NCBI RefSeq assembly: GCF_001421515.1
Contig: NZ_LMKM01000033.1
Span: 223,720 to 287,719 of the forward strand
DNA from: Pedobacter sp. Leaf216
Lineage (GTDB): Bacteria > Bacteroidota > Bacteroidia > Sphingobacteriales > Sphingobacteriaceae
Reading direction: 5' to 3'
DNA length: 64,000 nucleotides
Positions 1 to 9,360 of this stretch are shown here, piece after piece (within the stretch, counting starts at the first letter, position 1; each line of letters starts with the position of its first letter). The notes beneath the pieces are model-generated. The model saw only the letters and a program-made list of their open reading frames with translations. It did no database searches and had not been told where the DNA came from. The translations under genes and the position numbers were made by a program.

Positions 1-1070
1 ATGATTTACCACAGAGGGCATAGCTTTTTTCACAGAGGTAATAGAGAAGATAAATTCTTAAACAATTAACTCGGTGCACTCCGTGCATTTTCCTCTGTTT
101 TCTTTGTGGTTAAAACCGTAGCGGCTATGCTGCTTCATACACGTAATGTTTATTTTCCAACAAACCCAAAGAGAATTGGCAAGAGGTGATGATTTACCAC
201 AGAGGGCATAGAGTTTTTCACAGAGGTAATGGAGAAGAAAAATTGCTAAACAATTAACTCGGTGTGCTCCGTGCATTTTCCTCTGTTTTCTTTGTGGTTA
301 AAACCGTAGCGGCTATACTGCTTCATACACGTAATGTTTATTTTCCAACAAACCCAAAGAGAATTGGCAAGAGGTGATGATTTACCACAGAGGGCATAGC
401 TTTTTTCACAGAGGTAATAGAGAAGATAAATTCTTAAACAATTAACTCGGTGCACTCCGTGCATTTTCCTCTGTGGTTAAAACCGTAGCGGCTATGCTGC
501 TTCATACACGTAATGTTTATTTTCCAACAAACCCAAAGAGAATTGGCAAGAGGTGATGATTTACCACAGAGAGCATAGAGTTTTTCACAGAGGTAATAGA
601 GATGAGAAATTCCTAAACAATTAACTCGGTATGCTGTGTGCATTTCCTCTGTTTTCTTTGTGGTTAAAACATTAGCGGCTATGCTGCTTCATACACCTAA
701 TGTTTATTTTCCAACAAACCCAAAGAGAATGAGCCGGAGGTGATGATTTACCACAGAGTGCATAGAGTTTTTCACAGAGGTAATGGAGAAGAGAAATTGC
801 TTAAAAATTAACTCGGTGTGCTCTGTGCATTTTTCTCTGTTTTCTTTGTGGTTAAAACATTAGCGGCTATGCTACCAAACACATGTAAAGCATATTTTTC
901 CAACAAACCCAAAGAGAATGGGCCGGAGGTGATGATTTACCACAGAGGGCACAGAGTTTTTCACAGAGGTAATAGAGAAGAGAAATTCCTAAACAATTAA
1001 CTCAGTGCACTCCGTGCATTTTCCTCTGTTTTCTTTGTGGTTAAAACCGTAGTGGCTATGCTGCCAAATA
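1..1070. repeat. 188-bp tandem repeat array (five units plus a partial sixth)
   Basis: Units begin at 1, 189, 377, 556, 744 and 932. Spacings are 188, 188, 179, 188 and 188 bp; the third unit has a 9-bp deletion. The last unit decays near 1070, at the end of the thioesterase gene. Each unit carries TTTACCACAGAG near its start and CTCTG...TTTGTGGTTAAA in its middle, an imperfect inverted pair, followed by a TTTTCCAACAAACCCAAAG stretch. The array may continue left of the window. Open frames of about 70 codons on the minus strand exist only because the unit is repeated and show no protein family features. Units 5 and 6 are the most diverged. Confidence 0.95.
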
Positions 1071-1071
1071 C

Positions 1072-1548
1072 TTATACAATGTACGGTTCCATTTCTTTAT
1101 CAATGCTTTTTCGTAATTCCATTAGCTTAATGGCATAGCCATGCATGGCAATTTCCTTTTCAGTTTTGGGTTTAAAGGCGGGGATCGGTTTTGGCTGTCC
1201 ATCATCATCTACGGCCACAAACACAATAATGCAGTGGGTGTTTTTCACAAAATCTGTTTGTCCTACAGGTTTAGAAAAAGCATCAACAGCAATGTGCATA
1301 CTGGTTTTACCGGTATAAATGATGCGAGCTTCCATTTTAACCAAATGGCCGATATGAACGGGATGAAAAAAGCGGATTCCTCCTACATAAACAGTTACAC
1401 AATACGTTTGACTCCACTGTAAAGCACAGGCAAAAGCTGCCTGATCTATCCATTTCATCATCATTCCTCCATGTACTTTGCCGCCATAGTTAACGTCTGA
1501 CGGCTCGCTTAAAAATTGAAGTTCGATGTGGTTTTTGGTTCTGGGCAT
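1072..1548 (-). CDS. acyl-CoA thioesterase, hotdog fold
   Basis: A 158-residue protein of the YciA/BACH-like hotdog acyl-CoA hydrolase family, expected to hydrolyse acyl-CoA thioesters in the cytoplasm. The N-terminal half has the family pattern of an Asn-Tyr-Gly-Gly segment followed by the hotdog helix HGGMMMKWIDQAAF (around residues 27-40). The next strands contain YVGGIRFFHPVHIGHLV and a later substrate-site-like ARIIYTGKTSMHIAV. Length fits a single-hotdog enzyme. It stands alone. The 188-bp tandem array abuts its 3' end, so array sequence may lie in its 3' untranslated region. The acyl chain preferred cannot be read from sequence. Confidence 0.85.
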   Translation of the reverse strand: MPRTKNHIELQFLSEPSDVNYGGKVHGGMMMKWIDQAAFACALQWSQTYCVTVYVGGIRFFHPVHIGHLVKMEARIIYTGKTSMHIAVDAFSKPVGQTDFVKNTHCIIVFVAVDDDGQPKPIPAFKPKTEKEIAMHGYAIKLMELRKSIDKEMEPYIV

Positions 1549-2074
1549 TGTAATAGTGCTTGATTTAATGGTTTTGCTAAGATATTATAAAATAAGGTAT
1601 AATAAAAGAAACGTGCGGTTGGATGATACCATTTGATAGAACACTATGTTTTACCTTTTGGACGTGATCATGAGTTCATTTTAGGATCTAATTTGCATGA
1701 TAGATACTGAAACAAGTTCAGTATGACGGAATGAACAATCGCATTTCCTGTGCGTCCAGATGTTAACATCCGACTAATAGCAAAATAGCGTTAATTGTTA
1801 CTAACTGACACTACAGAACACTTCAACCACAGATAAACAGGATAAACACAGATAGTGAGTTATAATCTGTGTTTATCTGCGTCCATCCGTGGTAAAACAA
1901 AACAATACGTTAATACAGTGTCAGTTATTACTAACTGACACTACAGAACACTTTAACCACAGATATAAAGGATAAACACAGATAATATTTGATCTGTGTT
2001 TATCTGTGTCCATCCGTGGTAAAATAAAACAATACGTTAATACAGCGTAATTTTTAACAACTGACACCACAAAA
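1549..2074. repeat. intergenic region with a duplicated 130-bp palindromic repeat
   Basis: Two adjacent copies of a unit of about 130 bp start at 1798 and 1928, and the first bases of a third copy (about 2050-2068) run up to the GH97 stop codon. Inside each copy an AACCACAGAT...GATAAACACAGAT segment is mirrored by ATCTGTGTTTATCTG...CCGTGGT, so each copy can form a long hairpin. At 1705-1731 there is a separate dispersed element, GATACTGAAACAAGTTCAG followed by TATGACGG, related to copies near 4738 and 54946. No gene is supportable here. Confidence 0.85.
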
Positions 2075-4219
2075 TTATTTCGCCATGATGCTAATTGCAT
2101 ATCCTCCGCCTGGAGCACAGTATTGCGTGAACTTTGTTTTATTGGTTACTTCCATTTTACGAATGGTATAGGCCTTAGGATTGGTTTCATAATTTGCATC
2201 TTTTGCATCAGCATAAATGGTTGCGGTATATTTTTTACCGGGATCTAAAAAGCTGAAATCAATTTTAGAGGTACGTGCCTCTTCATCATTGGTACGACCT
2301 ACAAACCAATTGTTTTTGCCTTTTGCTTTACGTGCGAAAGTAATATAATCACCTGGTTCGGCTTCCAAAACTTTGGTATTGTCCCAATCTACAGCAACAT
2401 CTTTAATAAACTGGAAAGCATCCATGTACTTGTTATAGGTTTCGGGTAAATCGGCAGCCATCTGCAGCGGACTGTACATGGTTACGTAAAGGGCGAGCTG
2501 ACGGGCGAGCGTACTGTGTACAAATGAGGTGTTTTCGGGATTGTAAGCACTTACTTTGGTTTCGAAAATACCCGGGGTATAATCCATCGGTCCACCAATT
2601 AAACGGGTAAAGGGTAAAATAGTGGTATGATCGGCATTGTTACCGCCAAAAGCTTCATACTCTGTACCCCTTGCTGATTCGTTTCCGATCAGATTTGGAT
2701 AAGTACGCGCCAAACCGGTTGGCCTAACCGCCTCGTGTGCATTTACCATAATTTTATATTCGGCCGCTTTCTGAATTGCGTACAGGTAATGGTTATTTAA
2801 CCACTGGCCATAATGGTGCTCTCCCCTGGGGATCATATTGCCAACATAACCACTTTTTACGGCATCATAACCATTGGCTTTCATAAACTTATAAGCAGTA
2901 TCTAAATGGCGTTCATAATTACGTACCGACGATGAGGTTTCGTGGTGCATAATCATTTTAATGCCCTTACTGGCTGCATAACGGTGTAGCTCTTTTACAT
3001 CAAAATCAGGATATGGCGTTACAAAATCAAATACATAATCTTTTGTTTTTCCAAACCAATCTTCCCAGCCTTCGTTCCAGCCTTCAACCAAAACCGCATC
3101 TAAACCATTTTTGGCTGCAAAATCTATATATTCTTTTACGTGTGCGGTATTTGCAGCATGTTTTCCGTTGGGTTTGGTTTTCGAATAATCGGTTACACCT
3201 AACTGTACACTGGTTAAATCATTATAAGCCCAGGTACTTTTACCTGTAATCATTTCCCACCAAACACCAACATATTTTGTTGGTTTTATCCATGATACAT
3301 CTTTAAATTTAGTTGGCTCATTAAGATTATAAGTGAGTTTTGAAGTTAAAATATCGGCAGCTTTATCGCTTACAATAATGGTGCGCCAAGGCGATAAACA
3401 TGGTGCCTGCATATATCCCTTATCACCAATAGCATCAGGTGTTAACCATGATTCTAAAACCATATTCTTATCATCCAGATTTAGCGACATTAAAGAATAA
3501 TTGATCAAAGCGGCTTCATGGATATTGATGTATAAACCATCTTTACTCTTCATCATTAAAGGTGTTTGTAAACCTGTTGGTGAAAAAGTGGTTTGCGATG
3601 CATTTGGCGTTACAGCGGCTTTCATTTTAGCACGAACTTCTGATAGATTTGAAGTTACCGTACTATATTCCTGCGTATCGTAATCGCCCGGAAGCCAAAA
3701 TGCTTTATGATCGCCAGCCAGGGCAAACTGGGTTTTTTCTTCTTTGATTATAAAATAGTCGAGGTTTTTCTGCTCGGGAAATTCATACCTAAAGCCTAAA
3801 CCATCATTAAATAACCGCAAACGCACAATAATATAACGGTTGCTTTCTTTTTGTGTTAGCGTTACGGCCAGCTCGTTGTAATGGTTTACAATTTCATTTA
3901 CCTCACCCCAAACCGGTTTCCAGGTTTCGTTAAAGGTGCTTGTTTTGGTATCGGTAATGGTAAAACCGTTCATTAGAGATTTGCCGTCTTTAAGCTCCAG
4001 ACCGAGTTTACTGGTTTTAATAACGTCTTTGCCTTTATACTTTAAACTGTAGGTGGGTACCCCTCCTTCTGCCAATGCAAAGTGAGCTGCCAAATTGCCA
4101 TCCGGCGACTTAAAATCTTTTTCGGGAACGTTCCCGAAACTATTCCCAAAAAAAAGTAAGGTGCAGAGGATAGTAAGAATCCCTGAGCGGTTAAAAGATT
4201 GGTTAGATTTTTTATTCAT
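2075..4219 (-). CDS. glycoside hydrolase family 97 (SusB-like, inverting-type alpha-glycosidase)
   Basis: A 714-residue secreted GH97 enzyme, probably periplasmic, releasing sugars from alpha-glycosides. A Sec signal peptide is visible (about residues 1-29). It is followed by the GH97 N-terminal beta-sandwich, a (beta/alpha)8 catalytic domain (about 310-600) and a C-terminal beta domain. Glutamates at 427 (HHETSSS), 496 (VNAHEAVRPTG), 514 and 520 (NESARGTEYEA) have the same mutual spacing as E439, E508, E526 and E532 of Bacteroides SusB, the inverting alpha-glucosidase. The retaining-branch nucleophile Asp is not evident in the VKSGYVG strand. The gene is not next to a SusC/SusD pair, so its substrate is open. 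Alpha-glucosidase is the likeliest activity. Confidence 0.92.
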   Translation of the reverse strand: MNKKSNQSFNRSGILTILCTLLFFGNSFGNVPEKDFKSPDGNLAAHFALAEGGVPTYSLKYKGKDVIKTSKLGLELKDGKSLMNGFTITDTKTSTFNETWKPVWGEVNEIVNHYNELAVTLTQKESNRYIIVRLRLFNDGLGFRYEFPEQKNLDYFIIKEEKTQFALAGDHKAFWLPGDYDTQEYSTVTSNLSEVRAKMKAAVTPNASQTTFSPTGLQTPLMMKSKDGLYINIHEAALINYSLMSLNLDDKNMVLESWLTPDAIGDKGYMQAPCLSPWRTIIVSDKAADILTSKLTYNLNEPTKFKDVSWIKPTKYVGVWWEMITGKSTWAYNDLTSVQLGVTDYSKTKPNGKHAANTAHVKEYIDFAAKNGLDAVLVEGWNEGWEDWFGKTKDYVFDFVTPYPDFDVKELHRYAASKGIKMIMHHETSSSVRNYERHLDTAYKFMKANGYDAVKSGYVGNMIPRGEHHYGQWLNNHYLYAIQKAAEYKIMVNAHEAVRPTGLARTYPNLIGNESARGTEYEAFGGNNADHTTILPFTRLIGGPMDYTPGIFETKVSAYNPENTSFVHSTLARQLALYVTMYSPLQMAADLPETYNKYMDAFQFIKDVAVDWDNTKVLEAEPGDYITFARKAKGKNNWFVGRTNDEEARTSKIDFSFLDPGKKYTATIYADAKDANYETNPKAYTIRKMEVTNKTKFTQYCAPGGGYAISIMAK

Positions 4220-4941
4220 GTTATTATTTATTTATTGTTATTCAATTCAGGTTTTATTCAACCTGAAAATTATTTAAAGTTATTAATTTCTTCCTGATAA
4301 TGTTATCGAACATTACCGAATGAATGGTAATTCAAATCGTGAAACACTCAAATCGTATCTCGAAAGAGATTCAATCATTTTAATAGATCCTTTCCAAATC
4401 TTCCCGCACACTATCCGGTTATAATTTCATCTCATTTAGATCAAACCAGTATCTATCAAATTAACTTAAGTATTCTTCTCATCCATTGCATCCGCGCTAA
4501 GGATTGTAAGGGTTCAGTACCGATTCTTCATCGGTACCGGAGCGCAGCGCAGCCCTGAAAAGCCTGACCCTTTCCCGTTTTTCACGGGATTGGGTAACGC
4601 CCAGATCAGTTTTCAGTTGACAGTTTTCAGTTGACAGTTTTCAGCTGGCAGTTTTCAGTTGACAGTTTTCAGCTGGCAGTTTTCAGTTGACAGTTTTCGG
4701 TTGGAAATTGCCAGTTCTAATGTTTCTTATCAATAGTTCCTGAAACAAGTTCAGGATGACGATCTGCTATAAAAACTAGCCCCGGACGATGATCAGTTAT
4801 AACCATATAGACAAAACGACGAACAATATTATTTAACCAGAAAACAATCCGATAGAAAATTAAGCCCGGATGATGATTCAATATATTTGAGCCATAATGA
4901 AGGTTCGATTTAAAAGCGAAACAGAATCACAGTTTTCCGTC
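4220..4941. other. 722-bp intergenic region holding several short repeats, no gene
   Basis: Upstream side of the GH97 gene (its promoter must lie here) and downstream side of the DUF2130 gene. Contents seen: a region at 4511-4600 with inverted segments (CCGATTCTTCATCGG; CCCGTTTTTCACGGG), the 14-bp tandem array at 4607-4704, and a dispersed TGAAACAAGTTCAGGATGACG element at 4740-4760 like the one near 1710. No open frame with protein-like composition was found. Confidence 0.7.
4607..4704. repeat. seven tandem copies of a 14-bp repeat
   Basis: Units of CAGTTTTCAGTTGA start every 14 bp from 4607. Units 3 and 5 read CAGTTTTCAGCTGG and the last reads CAGTTTTCGGTTGG. Because 14 is not a multiple of three and no frame is open, this is a non-coding microsatellite-like array. 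Confidence 0.95.
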
Positions 4942-6195
4942 TTATTCTAAAAGCAAAGTATCGTCATCATCATCGGTCAAACTCAGTTGCACACTATCAC
5001 TTCCGGCAATTCCTTCTATCGAACCACGGATATGCGTTGCATTTAACAGCACTTTCTCCAACTGTTTTTCCCGCGCTTTCCATAATCGTTCCATGGCATC
5101 ACGCTCGCGCTGGATGGAAAGCTTCATGCTCATAAAACCTTCTCTAATTGCTTTCCATTGCTCCGAAAATTCGGCTCCCATCAGGTAATCGTATAACATA
5201 TGCATTTTCTCACCGCGGTTTTCCTGCGATTTCACTGCACCTGCCAGTCGCAAAATCCCTTCACGTAAAACATAGGCCACGGCATTTACTTCTTCGAAAG
5301 AACAGATCCAAACGCCATCGCGCTGCCCGAAACAATCCATACCTTTAGGGTAACACTGACTTACAATTACGGCCACATCAATACCCATGCTGCGCATGTC
5401 TTTCTTCAGTTTCTCGATCCAGTCGCCACCAAAATCTTTGGTACGTTTGCTTTCATAAATAATTTTGCCGCATTCCTGTCCAAACTGGTTGCGCACCACC
5501 TGCACACAATCTGCTCCCCTAACCCCTTTACCAACTTCTTCTATTAAATCGAAAGGATAATTGGTACGGAGCAATTCTTCTAAAATAAGCTCCTGCACTT
5601 CGCCCTGCAATTGCATGCTTCCCTGCTCGGCTTTCCGTTTCATTTCTTCAGCCAGTTTTTTCTGGTCATCGAGCTGTTTCTCCAGCTCTTTTAAACGCAA
5701 CTGATGTTCGGTATCTTTAATGCTGTTTTTTTCTGCTTCCTGCTTACGGATCTGCTCTACCAACTCGTTACGCTGCTCTTGCATTTTACGCTGAAAGGCA
5801 AGCTCCATTTCTTCTTCTTTAACTTTAAGGCTTTCCTCGCGACGTAAAAACTCCAGTTCTTTTTCGCGTGCAAGCCTTAATTTTTCGGCATTATCTTTTG
5901 CATTGCCCTCGAGCATTTGCAGCTTGGTTTCGAAATCTGCAGAAATACTTTTGCGCAGGTTTTCTTCCAGGTTATCTTTAAGCTTGGCCTTTTCTTCTGC
6001 AAGTTTAGCATCAAATGCTTTTACCTGCTGTTGTTTTTCTGATTCGAAAATCTGCAGTTTACGTTGATATTCTTCATCTTTCTGCCTTGCATAAGCAGCC
6101 GCTTTTTCTCGTAACTCTTTTTTATAATCTTCGGCCATGGCTTCTTCCATCGGAAAAACATGTGCACAGTTGGGGCATTTAATTTCGGTAGGCAT
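4942..6195 (-). CDS. DUF2130 domain protein: zinc-ribbon start, long coiled coil, nuclease-like C-terminal domain
   Basis: A 417-residue protein of unknown biochemical role. It opens with a possible half zinc ribbon (CPNC, residues 7-10). A charged coiled coil then covers about residues 20-195. The DUF2130 domain follows, from about 200 to 390. Within it, GADC (Asp229) and YESKRTKDFGG (Glu248-Ser-Lys250) resemble the D...ExK core of PD-(D/E)XK nucleases. That relationship is my inference. The C-terminus is acidic (TDDDDDT). It is a single gene, with the OsmC gene upstream on the same strand about 100 bp away. Start is the ATG directly before the PTEIKCPNC segment. Confidence 0.85.
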   Translation of the reverse strand: MPTEIKCPNCAHVFPMEEAMAEDYKKELREKAAAYARQKDEEYQRKLQIFESEKQQQVKAFDAKLAEEKAKLKDNLEENLRKSISADFETKLQMLEGNAKDNAEKLRLAREKELEFLRREESLKVKEEEMELAFQRKMQEQRNELVEQIRKQEAEKNSIKDTEHQLRLKELEKQLDDQKKLAEEMKRKAEQGSMQLQGEVQELILEELLRTNYPFDLIEEVGKGVRGADCVQVVRNQFGQECGKIIYESKRTKDFGGDWIEKLKKDMRSMGIDVAVIVSQCYPKGMDCFGQRDGVWICSFEEVNAVAYVLREGILRLAGAVKSQENRGEKMHMLYDYLMGAEFSEQWKAIREGFMSMKLSIQRERDAMERLWKAREKQLEKVLLNATHIRGSIEGIAGSDSVQLSLTDDDDDTLLLE

Positions 6196-6299
6196 TGATT
6201 ATTGTTTTAACCACGGGTGCAAAGTACACCGAGGCATTTTTATTGGTAAAGATATTAAAGCTTTTTATCAATGTAAAAACGAGTTTTACACCTTTACCT

Positions 6300-6680
6300 T
6301 TAAAGTACTTTGGACCTGATTTCATGCCCGGCCGCCAGGATTTTACTTACCGGGCATTTGGAAGCGATATCTTCCAACCTGATTTTTTGCTCTTCAGTGA
6401 GTACACCTGTACAGGTAATTTCTTCGAAAAATACTGTTTCACCATTTTCGGTATCGATATTTACCTCTACTTCTATTTTATCAATCGGCCACTCTTTTCT
6501 ATCGGCATACATTCTTAAGGTAATGGCTACACACGACGCTAAAGAGGCCATTAACAATCCTTTAGGAGCAAAACCCTTGTGTGTTCCACCGAGTTCGAAA
6601 GGCTCATCTACGATAATATCGTGCGAACCATTGCTTACCGAACAGGCATAATGTTCTTTATTTATTGTTGCTTTTACCAT
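6300..6680 (-). CDS. OsmC family peroxide-detoxification protein
   Basis: A 126-residue OsmC/Ohr superfamily protein; members reduce organic hydroperoxides with a pair of cysteines. Cys50 lies in the family helix LLMASLASCVAITL and Cys109 in ASKCPVSK, the two expected redox positions. Glu/Arg-rich strands (DKIEVEVNI, FFEEITCTG) match the central beta sheet. It is closer to the short YhfA-like OsmC branch than to Ohr by length. It precedes the DUF2130 gene on the same strand, but a 104-bp gap makes co-transcription uncertain. Confidence 0.85.
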   Translation of the reverse strand: MVKATINKEHYACSVSNGSHDIIVDEPFELGGTHKGFAPKGLLMASLASCVAITLRMYADRKEWPIDKIEVEVNIDTENGETVFFEEITCTGVLTEEQKIRLEDIASKCPVSKILAAGHEIRSKVL

Positions 6681-6866
6681 TATTATTCATTTTTAGAATT
6701 TCAAATATGTGCATTAACTTTAAACTTAAGTAAAACTCCGGTCTTTTTTTAAAAATGATGGGTAAAGCACTTCTTCTTTCTTAAAAACCAATTGCATTTC
6801 TTTTCCAAATCAAAAAACCTCAAAACATTATAAGCCAGCATTTGTTGCTTTTAAAAATGCTACGTT

Positions 6867-7232
6867 ATGAAATACAGAAAGTTAATCGGAAAATATTTAA
6901 AGCACGAATCGGATAACAGTGCAAAAATAGCGCTTGCCCTTGTGGCTGGTTTAGCTGCGGGTGCGGTAATCAGTGTTTTATTTGCCCCTGATAGTGGTGC
7001 AGGTACACGCGGAAAAATTGCAGGTGGTGCCAAAAACCTAAGGTATGGTTTTCAAGATAAGTACAATCTTTTGAAAGAGAAAGTTTTTGGAGTTGAAGCC
7101 ATTGAAGAAGATATTGTTGAACATGAAGTGCCTCACTTTAAACATACGGTTGCCAAGAAACGCAAATCGGATGTGAAAGAAATTCTGGAAAACGCGCATG
7201 AAAATGGTCAGGTGCAAGAAGGACAAGGATAA
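6867..7232 (+). CDS. YtxH domain membrane-associated protein
   Basis: A 121-residue protein with one N-terminal hydrophobic segment (IALALVAGLAAGAVISVLFAP, about residues 21-41). It is followed by the small YtxH/gas-vesicle-like motif APDSGAGTRGKIAGGAKNL and a basic amphipathic tail. YtxH proteins are common, stress-associated and functionally undefined in Bacteroidota. The tail (HTVAKKRKSDVKEILENAHENG) is charged and probably helical. It is a single gene. The intergenic stretch after it (7250-7288) holds an imperfect inverted repeat built from ATTCG...CGAAT arms. Confidence 0.75.
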   Translation: MKYRKLIGKYLKHESDNSAKIALALVAGLAAGAVISVLFAPDSGAGTRGKIAGGAKNLRYGFQDKYNLLKEKVFGVEAIEEDIVEHEVPHFKHTVAKKRKSDVKEILENAHENGQVQEGQG

Positions 7233-7356
7233 AAATTAAAGTTTATAATAGGAATTCGTCGTTTCGGTTGCATTGCATTCGAAATGGCGAATTTTCGCTG
7301 CATTCGCATCACTAGCTCTTAAACAATTTCTTAGTTTTACAGGATAATATCCATAT

Positions 7357-8103
7357 ATGATTTTTATCCTCTCGAAGATTTTACTGTTTCTGATTAAACC
7401 AATAGTATGGGTTTTTGTACTCTTAATTTGCGCAACCGCAGCAAAGAATCCTAAAAAACGGAAACAGTATTTAATTTTCGGACTGGTGCTGGCTGTTTTT
7501 TTTTCAAATGCCTTTATAGGGGGCGTAGTGATGAATGCCTATGAAGCGGGCTACCCGAAAGTACAGAAATATGATGTAGGTATTGTACTTGGTGGCTTTT
7601 CTGGCTTAAATAAACGGAATAATGAAATTTCTTTTGGCTCAGCAAGCGACCGTTTGTTCCAGGCAATTGCGCTTTATAAAAAGGGGCAGATAAAACAGAT
7701 TCTTTTAAGCAGCGGAAGTGCAAACCTGATGAATAATGAAGTTAAAGAGGCTGATTTAGCCATTAAATACCTGAAACTGATTGGCATTCCGGATGCTGCA
7801 ATACTTGTAGAAAACCAAAGCAGAAACACGGTTGAAAACGCAAAATACAGTATAGCGCTTATTAACAACAACAACCCACAGGCAAAGATTTTGGTAATTA
7901 CGAGTGCCTGGCACATACCAAGGGCGAAACTGATTTTTGACAAACAGACCAAAAAGAAAATTGAATACTACCCAACCAATTTTTTGGGAGAAACTGAGTT
8001 TGCATGGGCTGATTGCATTATACCAAACGCCGGTACACTTGGCATGTGGGAACTGCTATTTAAAGAATGGATCGGACTGGCTGTAGACCGCTTCAGAGCC
8101 TAG
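7357..8103 (+). CDS. YdcF/ElyC family membrane protein (DUF218)
   Basis: A 248-residue protein with two N-terminal transmembrane helices (about 3-25 and 36-58) followed by a soluble DUF218 domain. Domain hallmarks are VGIVLGGFSG (about 77-86), FGSASDRLFQAIALYKKG, ILLSSGS, ENQSRNTVENAKYS and VITSAWHIPRAKLIF. This matches ElyC/SanA/YdcF proteins implicated in envelope and undecaprenyl-phosphate metabolism; the actual reaction is unsettled. The soluble domain should face the periplasm. It converges with obg, with a strong terminator between them. Confidence 0.85.
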   Translation: MIFILSKILLFLIKPIVWVFVLLICATAAKNPKKRKQYLIFGLVLAVFFSNAFIGGVVMNAYEAGYPKVQKYDVGIVLGGFSGLNKRNNEISFGSASDRLFQAIALYKKGQIKQILLSSGSANLMNNEVKEADLAIKYLKLIGIPDAAILVENQSRNTVENAKYSIALINNNNPQAKILVITSAWHIPRAKLIFDKQTKKKIEYYPTNFLGETEFAWADCIIPNAGTLGMWELLFKEWIGLAVDRFRA

Positions 8104-8132
8104 GAATGATGGCTTGATTGATGAAATCAGTT

Positions 8133-8176
8133 AACTTTTTAATTGCTCATAGCAACAGTTAAGCAATTAAAAAGTT
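8133..8176. terminator. bidirectional intrinsic terminator between YdcF and obg genes
   Basis: A perfect 15-bp inverted repeat: AACTTTTTAATTGCT at 8133-8147 and AGCAATTAAAAAGTT at 8162-8176, with a 14-nt loop. The A/T ends give a U-run in either direction, as expected between convergent genes. Confidence 0.8.
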
Positions 8177-8194
8177 TAAACAATTAACCAAAAA

Positions 8195-9190
8195 CTAGCT
8201 TTCAATCGCTTTCCAGAGCATATCTTTCAATTCAAGAATATTCTTTTCTGCTACTGATGAGATAAAAATAGATGGAATTTTTGGCAGGTCCTGTTTCATT
8301 TCTTCCATTAATTCATCATCAAGCATGTCTGATTTCGTAATCGCTAAAACATGTGGTTTTTGCATTAACTCCGGATTGTAAGATTCGAGCTCGCTTTTTA
8401 AAATTTCATATTCTTCTTTAATGCTTCTGCTTGTATCGGCCGGAACCATAAATAAAAGCACAGAGTTACGTTCGATATGACGTAAGAAACGATAACCTAA
8501 TCCTTTACCTTTTGATGCCCCTTCGATAATGCCCGGAATATCGGCCATTACAAAAGATTTGCCACCACGGTAACTTACAATACCCAGGTTAGGTACGATT
8601 GTAGTAAAAGGATAATCGGCAATTTCGGGCTTGGCGGCAGAAACTACAGAAAGCAAAGTAGATTTACCTGCATTGGGAAAACCAACCAAGCCTACATCGG
8701 CCAGTACTTTTAATTCTAAAATATTCCAAACTTCTTTTCCCTGTTCCCCAGGTTGTGCGAAACGTGGAGTTTGTTGAACTGAATTTTTAAAGTGTGCGTT
8801 ACCTAAACCACCACGGCCACCAGCTGTTAAAATTTTGGTTTCGCCATCTTTGGTAATTTCAAAAAGTACTTCGCCGGTTTCTGCATCTTTGGCAATGGTA
8901 CCTAGCGGTACTTCAAGAATTTCATCTGTACCTTGCTTACCAAATTTATGAGAACTGCCACCTGCACCACCATCTTCTGCGATAATATGCTTGCGGTATT
9001 TAAGGTGCAACAATGTCCAGATGTGGATACTTCCTTTAACAATAATGTGGCCACCGCGACCGCCATCACCACCATCAGGACCGCCCATTGATGTTAAAAT
9101 ATCACGATGTAAATGTGCTGAACCTGCACCGCCTTTACCAGAACGACAACAAATTTTTACATAATCTACGAAATTCGAACCCTGTGACAT
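8195..9190 (-). CDS. obg: GTPase Obg
   Basis: A 331-residue Obg/CgtA GTPase that binds the large ribosomal subunit and links ribosome assembly to nucleotide state. The glycine-rich Obg fold spans about residues 1-158 (SGKGGAGSAHLHRD, GGPDGGDGGRGG). The G domain follows with G1 GFPNAGKSTLL, G3 DIPGIIEGAS and G4 TKSD. It stops right after the G domain, so it has no C-terminal OCT domain, as in many Bacteroidota. It lies 170 bp downstream of adk on the same strand, and a terminator-like inverted repeat sits between them. Confidence 0.97.
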   Translation of the reverse strand: MSQGSNFVDYVKICCRSGKGGAGSAHLHRDILTSMGGPDGGDGGRGGHIIVKGSIHIWTLLHLKYRKHIIAEDGGAGGSSHKFGKQGTDEILEVPLGTIAKDAETGEVLFEITKDGETKILTAGGRGGLGNAHFKNSVQQTPRFAQPGEQGKEVWNILELKVLADVGLVGFPNAGKSTLLSVVSAAKPEIADYPFTTIVPNLGIVSYRGGKSFVMADIPGIIEGASKGKGLGYRFLRHIERNSVLLFMVPADTSRSIKEEYEILKSELESYNPELMQKPHVLAITKSDMLDDELMEEMKQDLPKIPSIFISSVAEKNILELKDMLWKAIES

Positions 9191-9247
9191 ATTTAAATAT
9201 TGAAATGTTAATCATGGAACATTGTTAATACAAGCTCCTTTAAAATT

Positions 9248-9281
9248 AAAGAGTTATAACGTTTTAACATTATAACTCTTT
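9248..9281. terminator. inverted repeat, probable adk terminator
   Basis: AAAGAGTTATAA (9248-9259) and TTATAACTCTTT (9270-9281) form a perfect 12-bp stem with a 10-nt loop between adk and obg. On the minus strand it lies just after the adk stop and could terminate or attenuate read-through into obg. Confidence 0.55.
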
Positions 9282-9360
9282 GTATGTTTTTTGAAATATT
9301 GAATCAGGATTGGTTAAATCCCTTTCTATAATCCTGTTGTTTTATAATATAAATCGATAC

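Noticed and set aside
58..643. Three similar minus-strand frames of about 70 codons in the tandem array
   Set aside because: They repeat because the 188-bp unit repeats. Composition is not protein-like, and they break where units differ by indels.
1..1070. CRISPR array
   Set aside because: Units are uniform over their whole 188 bp with no short repeat plus unique spacer pattern, and no cas gene is near.
1141..1422. Plus-strand frame opposite the thioesterase
   Set aside because: A shadow of the real minus-strand gene, with no family pattern.
4607..4704. CRISPR-like or regulatory iteron array of 14-bp units
   Set aside because: There are no spacers and no replication gene nearby. Simple tandem duplication explains it.
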